From positions 22,007-86,006 of the forward strand of contig CASFYQ010000011.1 in the NCBI GenBank assembly GCA_949298955.1: DNA of 64,000 nt, written 5' to 3'. The notes below the pieces were generated by a model that was not told where the DNA came from, made no database searches, and worked only from the letters and a program-made list of their open reading frames with translations. The DNA comes from an uncultured Bacteroidales bacterium (GTDB lineage: Bacteria; Bacteroidota; Bacteroidia; Bacteroidales; Barnesiellaceae). Numbering within the stretch: position 1 is the stretch's first letter; each line of letters begins with the position of its first letter. This document shows, one piece after another, positions 8,218 to 17,110 of this stretch. Both the position numbers and the translations under genes were made by a program.

Positions 8218-9708
8218 GTGAACACCGAAAAATTTGAAATCGTAGCAAAAACTTTCCAGGGACTCGAAGATGTCTTGGCCGAAGAGATAAGACAACTCGG
8301 AGGCGAAAACGTAGAGACAGGTCGACGAATGGTCTCTTTCACGGGTGACAAAACCCTTCTCTACAAAACCAATCTGGCCTGCCGAACAGCCCTGAGAATA
8401 CTCAAACCCATCTATAAGTTCGAAGCCTCGAACCCCGACGAAGTATACGACAAGATGAAAGCTTTTCCCTGGGAGACACTGCTCTCTACCGAAACCACCT
8501 TCTCAATCGACTCCGTCACCTACTCCGACAGCTTCAAACACTCCAAATTTGTCACCTACCGGGCCAAAGACGCTATTGCCGACTATTTCGTGGAGAAAAC
8601 GGGCAAACGACCGTCGGTGCGCCTCAACGGGGCCGAAATGGTGCTCAACCTGCACATCTCGCACATGAGCTGCACCCTCTCGCTCGACAGCTCGGGCGAA
8701 TCGCTCCATAAACGGGGATACCGCGTGGGACAGACCGAAGCCCCCATCAACGAGGTGCTGGCCGCCGGCATGATACTCAAAACCGGCTGGCACGGCGAGA
8801 AAGACCTCATCGACCCCATGTGCGGTTCGGGAACCATTCTCATCGAAGCTGCCCTCATCGCCACCAACACCTATCCCGGTATCTTCCGCAAGAATTTCGC
8901 TTTCGAGCGGTGGAAAGATTTCGACGAAGAACTCTTCGAATCGCTCTACAACGACGACAGCCACGAGCGTGAGTTCACTCACCGCATATACGGCAGCGAC
9001 ATCTCGCCACGAGCCATCGACATCGCCACCCAAAATATCAAAAGTGCCGGAGTATCAAAATACATCGACCTCAAAATCATGCCTTTCCAACGGTATGAAA
9101 CCGCACCGTCGCCCGAGGGTATCCTCATCACCAACCCGCCCTACGGCGAGCGCATCTCATCGAGCGATCTGCTGGGTCTCTACGAGTCGATAGGCAACCG
9201 GTTGAAACACGTATTCAAGGGGTATGACGCCTGGATTATCAGCTACCACAAAGAGTGCTTCGACCGTATAGGGCTGAAACCTTCGGTGAAAATCGACCTC
9301 ATGAACGGAGCACTCGAATGCGAATACCGTAAATACGAAATCTTCGACGGACGCTATAAGGAATTTAAGGGCGAAGGCCATAATCTCGACAAACGGCACG
9401 GATCATTCCGTTCGGCTACGCGCAACCAATCGCCCTACCACCGGCGAAATAGCTACGGAGGCCGACGCGGCGAACGACCCGAACGCGGCGAACGACCGGA
9501 AGGTTCCGCTTTTCGCCCGTCGGGCCGCCCACAAGGCAAGCCCTTTAACCCCCGCGACCGATTCAAACCCGATGGTGAAAAACCTCACCGCCTCCATGGC
9601 GACGAGGCTTTCAACAAGTTTGTCACCTTCAAGCGCCCCTCCATCAAACCCAACGACGAGGTGGCAAATCCCCACAAGGAAGAGAACGATAACCAAGATA
9701 AACCCTAA
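8218..9708 (+). CDS. rlmL: THUMP-domain class I rRNA methyltransferase (RlmL-like) with Arg/Gly-rich tail
   Basis: Predicted 23S rRNA N2-guanine methyltransferase (RlmL part of the E. coli RlmKL fusion; the RlmK half is absent). An N-terminal THUMP RNA-binding region (about residues 10-160) leads to the SAM domain with DPMCGSGT (199-206) and the catalytic NPPYGER (305-311). From about residue 390 the protein changes to a low-complexity tail rich in Arg, Gly, Pro and Ser with two repeated GERPERGERPE-like units, about 100 residues long, which probably binds RNA. The start is GTG at 8218; an ATG five bases upstream runs into a stop at once. It is followed 12 bases on by purD. Confidence 0.9.
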   Translation: MNTEKFEIVAKTFQGLEDVLAEEIRQLGGENVETGRRMVSFTGDKTLLYKTNLACRTALRILKPIYKFEASNPDEVYDKMKAFPWETLLSTETTFSIDSVTYSDSFKHSKFVTYRAKDAIADYFVEKTGKRPSVRLNGAEMVLNLHISHMSCTLSLDSSGESLHKRGYRVGQTEAPINEVLAAGMILKTGWHGEKDLIDPMCGSGTILIEAALIATNTYPGIFRKNFAFERWKDFDEELFESLYNDDSHEREFTHRIYGSDISPRAIDIATQNIKSAGVSKYIDLKIMPFQRYETAPSPEGILITNPPYGERISSSDLLGLYESIGNRLKHVFKGYDAWIISYHKECFDRIGLKPSVKIDLMNGALECEYRKYEIFDGRYKEFKGEGHNLDKRHGSFRSATRNQSPYHRRNSYGGRRGERPERGERPEGSAFRPSGRPQGKPFNPRDRFKPDGEKPHRLHGDEAFNKFVTFKRPSIKPNDEVANPHKEENDNQDKP

Positions 9709-9720
9709 AAAACAACCGTC

Positions 9721-10989
9721 ATGAATATATTGCTGTTAGGCTCGGGAGGACGCGAATGCGCCTTGGCCTGGAAACTGAAACAAAGTCCCAAAACAGACCT
9801 CCTCTATATCGCTCCCGGTAATGCCGGTACCGCCTCGATTGGTATCAACGTGGAAATATCGGCGACCGATTTCGATGCCCTCGGCCGATTTGCCGTCGAA
9901 AATCACATCGACATGGTGGTCGTAGGCCCCGAAGACCCGCTGGTAAAAGGGATATACGACTATTTCGAAACCCACGACGAATTGAAAAAAATTCCCGTCA
10001 TCGGCCCTTCGAAAGAGGGTGCCCGCCTCGAAGGTAGCAAGGAATTTGCCAAAGGATTCATGATGCGTCATCACATTCCTACCGCCCGCTACGAAAGTTT
10101 CACTCGCGAAAACCTCGACGCCGCATACGCGTTCCTCGAAACACTCAAAGCCCCCTATGTGCTCAAAGCCGACGGACTCGCAGCCGGTAAGGGAGTGCTT
10201 ATCATCGACGACCTGCAAGAAGCCAAAGAGGAGTTGAAACAAATGCTCGACGGTATGTTTGGAAATGCCAGCAAAACAGTGGTCATCGAAGAGTTTCTAT
10301 CGGGTATCGAATGCTCGGTATTCGTACTTACCGACGGGAACGACTATCGAATACTCCCCGTAGCCAAAGACTACAAACGCATAGGCGAAGGCGACACGGG
10401 TCTCAATACCGGCGGTATGGGTGCCGTTTCGCCCGTACCTTTTGCCGATGCCACCTTTATGCAAAAAGTCGAGGAGCGTATCGTCAAACCTACCATCGAA
10501 GGGTTGAAAGAAGAGAACATCACCTATAAGGGTTTCATCTTCCTGGGCCTCATCAACGTAGAAGGCGAACCCATGGTAATCGAGTATAACGTGCGCATGG
10601 GCGACCCCGAGACCGAGGTGGTGATGCTGCGCATCCAGTCCGACCTGGTCGAGCTGCTCGAAGGGGTGGCCCAAGGCAATCTGCGCGAAAAGGAACTTGT
10701 CGAAGACCCCCGTTGTGCCGTTACCGTGATGCTGGTATCGGGCGGCTATCCGGGACACTACGAAAAAGGCAAGGAGATAACCGGTCTCGACCGGGTGACC
10801 GACAGTATCCCGTTCCATGCCGGTACCGCTTTCAAAGAGGGTAAAATCGTGACCAACGGTGGTCGTGTCATCGCACTCAGCTCCTACGGTGCAACCCGGA
10901 AAGAGGCTCTCGCCAACTCGTTCAAAAGTGCGAAAACAGTCTCGTTCGAAGGCAAGTATTTCCGTTCCGACATAGGAGCCGACCTCTAA
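9721..10989 (+). CDS. purD: Phosphoribosylamine-glycine ligase
   Basis: ATP-grasp enzyme that joins glycine to phosphoribosylamine in de novo purine synthesis, in the cytoplasm. Full length at 422 residues. Landmarks are the N-terminal [28 protein letters not shown], the ATP-binding [12 protein letters not shown] (about residues 148-160) and the metal-binding [12 protein letters not shown] near residue 296. It sits between the RNA methyltransferase and two membrane-protein genes with gaps of 12 and 6 bases, so it belongs to one transcription unit. Confidence 0.97.
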   Translation: MNILLLGSGGRECALAWKLKQSPKTDLLYIAPGNAGTASIGINVEISATDFDALGRFAVENHIDMVVVGPEDPLVKGIYDYFETHDELKKIPVIGPSKEGARLEGSKEFAKGFMMRHHIPTARYESFTRENLDAAYAFLETLKAPYVLKADGLAAGKGVLIIDDLQEAKEELKQMLDGMFGNASKTVVIEEFLSGIECSVFVLTDGNDYRILPVAKDYKRIGEGDTGLNTGGMGAVSPVPFADATFMQKVEERIVKPTIEGLKEENITYKGFIFLGLINVEGEPMVIEYNVRMGDPETEVVMLRIQSDLVELLEGVAQGNLREKELVEDPRCAVTVMLVSGGYPGHYEKGKEITGLDRVTDSIPFHAGTAFKEGKIVTNGGRVIALSSYGATRKEALANSFKSAKTVSFEGKYFRSDIGADL

Positions 10990-10995
10990 CAAATC

Positions 10996-11970
10996 ATGAA
11001 CCTGAAACTCTTCATAACCGGTAAATATACATCGGTCGGGTGGATTATTCTCTACCTGACCGGTGTGTATCTGACCAGTCGGTTTGCCCCGCTTCCTGCT
11101 GTCGAGCCGCATGTAGGACTGCTCTTTCCCGGAGCCGGGGAATGGCTTGCCCCTACCCTACTCAACCGACTCGCCAACAGCCTGCTCGTGCTGCTGGGAG
11201 GGATCTTGCTGTTGCGCATCAACAACCGCTTCTCTCTCATTCAAAAACATACCCAGCTACCGTTTCTTTTCTTCCTGCTGTTGGAACTCGCCTCTCCTAC
11301 CCTTAACCTGCTGGGCGACGGAAATGTAATGTCGGTTGTCTTGCTCTTTTTGCTCACCCTCTTTTTTCAATCCTACCAGCAGGAGAGAGCGCAACCGGCC
11401 TTTCTCATCATGGGGACTCTCGCCTTGTGTACCCTCTTCTGTACCCGGTTTTCCTATTTCATACCGCTGTTTCTCATCGGTTTTTTTCAAATAAGATACC
11501 TGTCGGTCAAGTCGCTCTTGGGTGCTCTCATCGGGTTTGTCACTCCTTTCTGGATAGGGATAGGACTCGACCTGATTCCCTTCGAGCAGCTCTCCCTGCT
11601 TCTACCCGATTTCACCCTCGTAATCCCCCAGACCCTGCCATATGACAATCCTCGATTTTGGATTGTGGTTTTAACGGTGCTCCTGGGACTTTTCTCGGGC
11701 ACGATGATGATGTATACCACTTTCAACGAGAAACGCCAAATACGGGCTTATAACGGCTTCATAAACCTGATGTCGGTCTATACGGCACTACTGCTTATGC
11801 TCGACTATCCCAACTACACCTGCTATTTGCCGGTGCTCAATGCGGCGGTAGCCATGCAGGCAGCCTTTTTCTTCACCAACAACAGTCACCGAAAACCGGG
11901 CGTAATTTTGTTTTACCTCATACTTACCCTTTACATTGCATTATTCGTATGGAATTTCTTGCCAGTTTAA
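10996..11970 (+). CDS. Polytopic membrane protein, DUF6427-like
   Basis: A 324-residue, strongly hydrophobic protein with about ten predicted membrane segments and almost no soluble loops. It resembles the DUF6427 group of Bacteroidetes, which commonly follows purD; the function is unknown. I see no catalytic motif. The start is six bases after purD and the end overlaps the next gene by 22 bases, which argues for coupled translation. Assignment to DUF6427 is from pattern and context, not from an alignment. Confidence 0.8.
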   Translation: MNLKLFITGKYTSVGWIILYLTGVYLTSRFAPLPAVEPHVGLLFPGAGEWLAPTLLNRLANSLLVLLGGILLLRINNRFSLIQKHTQLPFLFFLLLELASPTLNLLGDGNVMSVVLLFLLTLFFQSYQQERAQPAFLIMGTLALCTLFCTRFSYFIPLFLIGFFQIRYLSVKSLLGALIGFVTPFWIGIGLDLIPFEQLSLLLPDFTLVIPQTLPYDNPRFWIVVLTVLLGLFSGTMMMYTTFNEKRQIRAYNGFINLMSVYTALLLMLDYPNYTCYLPVLNAAVAMQAAFFFTNNSHRKPGVILFYLILTLYIALFVWNFLPV

Positions 11971-12419
11971 GCGAATGGGGATACTTAGGCCTCTTCATAG
12001 CGGCTTTCCTGGCCGGCAGTATAATTCCTTTCAGTTCCGAGGTGGTTCTGGGACTCCTGCTGGTAGCCGGATACGACCCTTGGGGGTGTGTGATTTCGGC
12101 TACGCTGGGCAACTGGCTGGGCGGCGTTACCTGCTACTATATAGGCTATTTGGGTAAAACCGAATGGATACATACCTACTTGAAAATGCCCGAAGACAAA
12201 CTCAACAAGATGCAACATTTTCTCAAAGGCAAAGGTTCGCTCTTCGGGTTCTTTGTCTTCATTCCCGTTATCGGCGATATCATGATTGTAGCTCTCGGAC
12301 TGTTGCGGGCCAATCCCATCGGCACGCTGCTCTCGATGATGGCAGGCAAATTCTCACGCTACTACCTGGTAATTATCGGAGTGAATTATCTGAAAGTGTG
12401 GTTTCCCAACCTGTTTTAA
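11949..12419 (+). CDS. YqaA family membrane protein (VTT/DedA superfamily)
   Basis: A 156-residue inner-membrane protein of the SNARE-associated/VTT superfamily, small YqaA-type. Typical features are the N-terminal helix with FLAGSIIPFSSE, the re-entrant-loop motif NWLGGVTCYYIGYLG, and FIPVIGDIMIVALGLLRAN. DedA relatives act in lipid scrambling and envelope homeostasis; that is family knowledge only. It starts inside the preceding gene (22-base overlap). Its stop shares the palindromic TTAA with the stop of the converging NUDIX gene. Confidence 0.88.
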   Translation: MEFLASLSEWGYLGLFIAAFLAGSIIPFSSEVVLGLLLVAGYDPWGCVISATLGNWLGGVTCYYIGYLGKTEWIHTYLKMPEDKLNKMQHFLKGKGSLFGFFVFIPVIGDIMIVALGLLRANPIGTLLSMMAGKFSRYYLVIIGVNYLKVWFPNLF

Positions 12420-12955
12420 CCGATTTGCCAGCAAGTATCGTCCTGTAACAGGAGAGTGATGGCCCGACGAATGGACTGAAAAGCGAACTCGTCGGGACGA
12501 ATCTCTTCCCGAGACAACCAAAAACACGACTCCACATCATCGTGTGCCACCAGCGAAGCAAAACCGTCATCGATCTTGCAGAGAAAAAAAAGATCCATCG
12601 TGTGTACATCGAAACCCGAATAGCGATACACATTGGGAAACGAGTACATATAACGCATCTGACGGGGACTCCACCCTATCTCCTCCGACAACTCCCGCAC
12701 GACAGCCTCCTCGGCCGTCTCGCCGCACTCGGTAAACCCACCGGGCAAATCGAGCATACCCCGCGACGGTTCAAATGCCCGGCGACAAACCAGCAAACGC
12801 GACTGCCTGTCCATGACAAAAGCCGCCACCGAAGCCTTGGGATTGAGATAATAGACAAAACCGCAATCCTCGCAACGCTTCGATGAAGCATCGTTCTCGA
12901 CAAACCGCCGCGAACCACACCGGGGACAATATTCAAATAAATGGAGGGGGTGCAT
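12416..12955 (-). CDS. NUDIX hydrolase with N-terminal zinc ribbon
   Basis: A 179-residue pyrophosphohydrolase of the NUDIX family. An N-terminal zinc ribbon is formed by CPRCG (residues 10-14) and CEDCG (about 33-37), as in NudC-type and other zinc-ribbon NUDIX proteins. The NUDIX box is complete: GGFTECGETAEEAVVREL followed by SEEIGW. Substrate is not predictable, and the protein lacks the long N-terminal domain of true NudC. It is the third gene of the minus-strand unit rdgB - PorZ-like - NUDIX, starting 11 bases after the PorZ-like gene. Confidence 0.9.
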   Translation of the reverse strand: MHPLHLFEYCPRCGSRRFVENDASSKRCEDCGFVYYLNPKASVAAFVMDRQSRLLVCRRAFEPSRGMLDLPGGFTECGETAEEAVVRELSEEIGWSPRQMRYMYSFPNVYRYSGFDVHTMDLFFLCKIDDGFASLVAHDDVESCFWLSREEIRPDEFAFQSIRRAITLLLQDDTCWQIG

Positions 12956-12966
12956 CTTTTTCTGGT

Positions 12967-15351
12967 TTAATTGACCACCAATATTTTAGTAACAACTCCC
13001 GACTGTTTGCCCGTAGCACCCGACGAGGCAAAAACCAGATAAACCCCGGTTTTTACCCGGTCGCCTTTACGGTCGCGACCGTCCCACGAAATTTGTCCGC
13101 CGTTGGAGTAACCCTCGAAAAAGAGATTGCCGGCCGTATCGGTAATCTTCACCAGACTGTTGTCCATCAAACCGGTCACCGAAATCCAGCCCTCATAGTC
13201 GGGCCGCACCGGATTGGGAAAAGCATAAACGCTGCTGTAATCCTCCGAAGCTTGTACCGCATCGGAACGATAAGCAGCCAAACCGTTGGTTGTACCCACA
13301 TAGGCTATACCCGTCACCGGGTCGACAACCACCTCGGTTACGAAATCGGAGGGGAGTTGACTGTTACCGGTAGTAAAATGTTCGAGCACTTCCGAACCAT
13401 CGGCACTCACCACATACAACCCCGACTCCCGGGTGCCTATCCACTTGCGGTTGGCCCCATCGACAAAGATGTCGGTAATATTGATATTCTGCAACAGATA
13501 GTCGGCATTGTCGGTTCCGTCGTTACGGGCTATCTTTATACGTGTACAACGGAAACTGTCGCTAAACACATTACCGGGATTCGTAATCACGATAGGACCC
13601 GACGAGGTTCCTATCCAAATATGGCCGTTGTTATCCTCGGCTATACAGTTATAGTAGTTGGGAGTAAACGTTTTGTTGTCTTGATCTACAAACGAAATCA
13701 TTTTTCGCGTATTGTCATCGGCTGTCGTGTTGTAGGTTCCTTTGTCGTCAAAGGCAAAAACCCAACCCGGCCAGTTACCATAAATCACCCATTTGGCCGT
13801 AGAGTGCTTGGGTAAAAGCAATTTGGCGTACTTGTTATTGGCTATATCGGCATACTTGAACTGATACCAGTCGTTTATGGTAAGTTCGTCGGTACTTTTC
13901 GACAATTTCGATTGGGGCAACATACTCACACCCACATCGCCAAAATGAGCCACCCACAAGTTTCCTTCCTTGTCAAATTTTACCTGAGGAACACTTATTG
14001 TCCAATTTTCCACACGATTAAAAGGCGAATTGGAAGGTGTATAGTGTCCCACAAACACATTGTCGGTAAACTTATATATTCCTTCAAACCAGGTACCTAT
14101 GTAAAAGGTATTCGGGTCGTTGGGATCGAAAGCCATGTTGTAACTCGAATACAACGTAGCGGCATGCTTGTTGTTAACTAACGGCACTTCTCCCACATCG
14201 ATAATCGACCAATCGTTTTGATTTTGATTCAATACACTTATACAAGTTTTTACATGCTCGTCTTCGGTTCCCCGTCGAGGTCCCGAATTGCTCACATACA
14301 GTTTGTTGTCATTGATAAGCAAATTCCACGGGGTCGATACATTCAGCACATCGGGTAGAAATGGCTCTTTCAGTATTGTCAACTGGTCTCCTTTCATCTT
14401 GAAATGACACAATCCATATTCTCCCAAAGCCCATATGGACTCGTCTTTTTCATACGACGAGGTTTCTACTTTGACCAAGTAATCCGACTTATTTTGAAAA
14501 TTGAATATATTCTTATACAGGATATTGCCGTTTACAATATCGGGTTGACAAAAAGCAACATAAACCAATCCACGCAACACGAAACTGTCGTAATAAGAAT
14601 CGATCTGTCTCACACCCATGTTCAAGGTTCCCAACAAAGTCAACGCACTACTTTGCAAATCATAAAAATGAAGCACGCCTCCTTTGGAATAAAACAGATA
14701 CTTGTCATCGAAAGGCAATAAATCGTAAATCGTATCATCGACCGTATCCAGCTCTTTCCAACTCGACAAGTCATATTTAATGGCATCTTTGTCGATGTAA
14801 CAAATCGATTCGTCTGTTACCAAAAACCAATATTTGCTGCAAGCCCCTACCTGGTTTATCTTCTTTCCATAGTTGTACGATTCGCTCACCTCATACTTTT
14901 CGTCGTTAAGCACGACAATACCAAAATCGGTAGCCAGGTAAATGCTGTTTCCATAGAAATTTACATCGTTGATGCTCTTCGACGAAGTCATAACAGCATT
15001 CTTTATATCGGGAATATTATATATTTTCCCGTTATCATAGAGAATATCCACGTTTGAATTGGCATACACCACTACCAGATAGTTCTTATCGTGGTTATAG
15101 TAAATACCCGACACCTCGATGTCGTTCAGCTTATTGTTTTTGTTATAGGCTTCCAGTTCTTCGGTCTCCTTGTCGAAACCGAAAAGCGAAATACCCGATA
15201 TGAAATAGACTTTTTCTCCACCGTCTATCACCTTTACCGGGTTGCCTATCGAAGAGTAAACCTGCCAGCTGCCCACGGCCAACTGCCCACGAACCATAAA
15301 GGTACACGACAATAGGATAATGCCTATCAAAGCCGATATTCTTCTTGACAT
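12967..15351 (-). CDS. PorZ-like two-propeller protein with type IX sorting domain
   Basis: A 794-residue exported protein. The signal peptide runs over residues 1-22 and ends near VRGQ. Two beta-propellers built from two-component-regulator-type blades follow (for example IYLATDFGIVVL, HIWIGTSSGPIVI, RKWIGTRESGLYVV). The last 85 residues form a beta-sandwich beginning PNPVRPDY and closing WDGRDRKGDRVKTGVYLVF, typical of PorZ. In Porphyromonas gingivalis PorZ is part of the type IX attachment complex that delivers A-LPS to the sortase; that role is family knowledge. It lies between rdgB and a NUDIX gene and is the main evidence here for a type IX-like system, along with the surface protein at 31.1 kb. 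Confidence 0.85.
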   Translation of the reverse strand: MSRRISALIGIILLSCTFMVRGQLAVGSWQVYSSIGNPVKVIDGGEKVYFISGISLFGFDKETEELEAYNKNNKLNDIEVSGIYYNHDKNYLVVVYANSNVDILYDNGKIYNIPDIKNAVMTSSKSINDVNFYGNSIYLATDFGIVVLNDEKYEVSESYNYGKKINQVGACSKYWFLVTDESICYIDKDAIKYDLSSWKELDTVDDTIYDLLPFDDKYLFYSKGGVLHFYDLQSSALTLLGTLNMGVRQIDSYYDSFVLRGLVYVAFCQPDIVNGNILYKNIFNFQNKSDYLVKVETSSYEKDESIWALGEYGLCHFKMKGDQLTILKEPFLPDVLNVSTPWNLLINDNKLYVSNSGPRRGTEDEHVKTCISVLNQNQNDWSIIDVGEVPLVNNKHAATLYSSYNMAFDPNDPNTFYIGTWFEGIYKFTDNVFVGHYTPSNSPFNRVENWTISVPQVKFDKEGNLWVAHFGDVGVSMLPQSKLSKSTDELTINDWYQFKYADIANNKYAKLLLPKHSTAKWVIYGNWPGWVFAFDDKGTYNTTADDNTRKMISFVDQDNKTFTPNYYNCIAEDNNGHIWIGTSSGPIVITNPGNVFSDSFRCTRIKIARNDGTDNADYLLQNINITDIFVDGANRKWIGTRESGLYVVSADGSEVLEHFTTGNSQLPSDFVTEVVVDPVTGIAYVGTTNGLAAYRSDAVQASEDYSSVYAFPNPVRPDYEGWISVTGLMDNSLVKITDTAGNLFFEGYSNGGQISWDGRDRKGDRVKTGVYLVFASSGATGKQSGVVTKILVVN

Positions 15352-15361
15352 ATCAAACGGT

Positions 15362-15937
15362 TTATAATGTATTCAAAAACTCCGACAACTTTTTCACGGC
15401 TTTTGCCCGGTGACTGATTTTGTTTTTCTGTTCTTCTCCCATTTGGGCAAAGGTTTCGTCATAACCATCGGGCATGAACACCGAGTCGTATCCAAATCCC
15501 GACGAACCTCTGCGTTCGCCAATGATACTCCCCTCTATCTCGCCATAAAAAAGATGTTCCTCTCCTCCCGAAATCAACGCTATGCACGTGATAAAACTGG
15601 CTCGTCGATCGGTTTTACCTTCCAGATTGGCCAGTAATTTGTCGATATTCCGCTCCGAGTTGGCAGGTTCACCCGCATACCGGGCCGAATAGACTCCCGG
15701 CTCCCCGTTCAGGGCCACAACCTGTAAACCCGTGTCATCGGCAAAACAGTCATAACCATATTTTTCCTTCACATAGCGGGCTTTTTGCAAGGCGTTTCCC
15801 TCAAAGGTATCGGCTGTTTCGGGTATATCGTCATGACAATCTATATCGTTCAAACTGAGTATCTTTATCTTGTCGCCGACCATAGCCGAAATTTCTTCCA
15901 ACTTGTGTTTATTATTCGTGGCAAAAACCAGTTTCAT
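15362..15937 (-). CDS. rdgB: Non-canonical purine NTP pyrophosphatase (RdgB/HAM1)
   Basis: Hydrolyses dITP, XTP and dHAPTP to monophosphates, keeping damaged purines out of DNA. At 191 residues it has the family length. Motifs are [12 protein letters not shown] at the N-terminus, FADDTGLQV with the catalytic acidic pair (about residue 66), [10 protein letters not shown] and SGFGYDSVF, then SHRAKA near the end. It leads the minus-strand operon with the PorZ-like and NUDIX genes. Its promoter lies in a 39-base gap shared with the divergent membrane-protein gene. Confidence 0.96.
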   Translation of the reverse strand: MKLVFATNNKHKLEEISAMVGDKIKILSLNDIDCHDDIPETADTFEGNALQKARYVKEKYGYDCFADDTGLQVVALNGEPGVYSARYAGEPANSERNIDKLLANLEGKTDRRASFITCIALISGGEEHLFYGEIEGSIIGERRGSSGFGYDSVFMPDGYDETFAQMGEEQKNKISHRAKAVKKLSEFLNTL

Positions 15938-15941
15938 AGTG

Positions 15942-15971
15942 CAAAATTGTTATTTTTGTAGCAAAAACAAA
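15942..15971 (-). promoter_or_regulatory. Promoter of rdgB
   Basis: Read on the minus strand: TTTG (15971-15968), 18 bases, then CAATTTTG (15949-15942), seven of eight matches to TAnnTTTG. Only five bases separate it from the rdgB start, so the transcript is almost leaderless. Confidence 0.5.
15951..15958 (+). promoter_or_regulatory. Promoter -7 element of the divergent membrane-protein gene
   Basis: TATTTTTG on the plus strand, 19 bases before the ATG at 15977. It interleaves with the rdgB promoter in the opposite direction. Confidence 0.55.
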
Positions 15972-15976
15972 AGCAT

Positions 15977-17110
15977 ATGAATTCCTATTCAAAAATTCAA
16001 AAATGCCTTTCTCTATTCATGTTTATAACGATAAATATCTTTTTTTATTTTAAATACTTATCGAAGATATCGGTGGTGTGGGGCATAGTTTCCTGTTTTG
16101 TCTATCTCGTAGCCATACTCCTTGTGATAAAATACCGTCCTACCTTGAAACGTAAAACGATTACCACGGGACTCATCGCTTTTATCATCACAGCAGCCAT
16201 ATTATTGTTCTTTATTCCTAAGGAACTATTCACAGCCGACCGATGGCTCATTATCGATCTCTTTTGGGATTCGGTTTCGAACCAACTCTATCCCTATGCC
16301 CAACAAACAGCCATAGGAAATTCACCGGGAGCCATGCCTTTCTATTTCCTGCTTTGTCTCCCGTTTCACGGTATGGGCGAAATAGGATTCATCACTCTTG
16401 TTGCCATAGCTTTGATGGCTCTCTATTTTTACCGTAAACCTGTTCAAAATTATAGTTTATTTTTCATATTTCTCATATCCTCGGCTTGCATCTATTGGGA
16501 AATTTTCTCGAGAAGCACTCTGCTCATCAACGCTACTTTGTTTACTTTCTTCCTCTTTTGGCTGACATCGTATCCCTCCTTCTCTACTCGTACGTGGATA
16601 TGCAGCGCCATTGCAGGAGGATTGTTGTTCTCGACACGCACCGTATTTGTGTTGCCTCTTGTCGTATGGGGATTGTATCAGATTTTTACAGAAAAAGTTC
16701 CTCTTTTCAAAATCATACTTTGGGGAGTCATCTTCCTGCTTGCTTTTGCCGCCACCTTTTTGCCCTTTATCATGGCCTATCCACACGAGTTTTGGGAAAT
16801 AAATCCTTTCCTCATACAGTCCACACTGGTACCATCGGTTTTCATCGTTATTTTTGTCATCTTGGCCGCCATTGGCAGTTTCTTCTGTCGCAACGTGAAC
16901 GATGTCAATTTTTTTAGTGCCGTACTATTGTTCGGTATCGTCACCGTTCATGTGATTACCTCGGCTTGCCAATATGGATTTGAAGCCATTATTTTCGAGT
17001 CGAAAGCCGATATCTCGTATTATCTCTTTTGTATTCCCTACCTGTTGCAGATACTTACCAGCAGCAATATTGCCGGGAAAGAGAACATATACACTCCTAC
17101 CCGCTCATGA
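15977..17110 (+). CDS. Polytopic membrane protein, possibly a GT-C-type glycosyltransferase
   Basis: A 377-residue protein with about ten hydrophobic segments. I do not recognise the family with confidence. The first large outward loop (after residue 85) holds several acidic residues (TADRWLIIDLFWDS) and the arrangement of many helices with aromatic-rich loops recalls GT-C lipid-linked sugar transferases, which is only a suggestion. The next gene is an acyltransferase with an ATGA overlap, so the pair is co-translated and probably modifies an envelope glycan or lipid. Both lie as a plus-strand pair between minus-strand rdgB and yitT, and are richer in A/T than the core genes around them. Confidence 0.75.
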   Translation: MNSYSKIQKCLSLFMFITINIFFYFKYLSKISVVWGIVSCFVYLVAILLVIKYRPTLKRKTITTGLIAFIITAAILLFFIPKELFTADRWLIIDLFWDSVSNQLYPYAQQTAIGNSPGAMPFYFLLCLPFHGMGEIGFITLVAIALMALYFYRKPVQNYSLFFIFLISSACIYWEIFSRSTLLINATLFTFFLFWLTSYPSFSTRTWICSAIAGGLLFSTRTVFVLPLVVWGLYQIFTEKVPLFKIILWGVIFLLAFAATFLPFIMAYPHEFWEINPFLIQSTLVPSVFIVIFVILAAIGSFFCRNVNDVNFFSAVLLFGIVTVHVITSACQYGFEAIIFESKADISYYLFCIPYLLQILTSSNIAGKENIYTPTRS

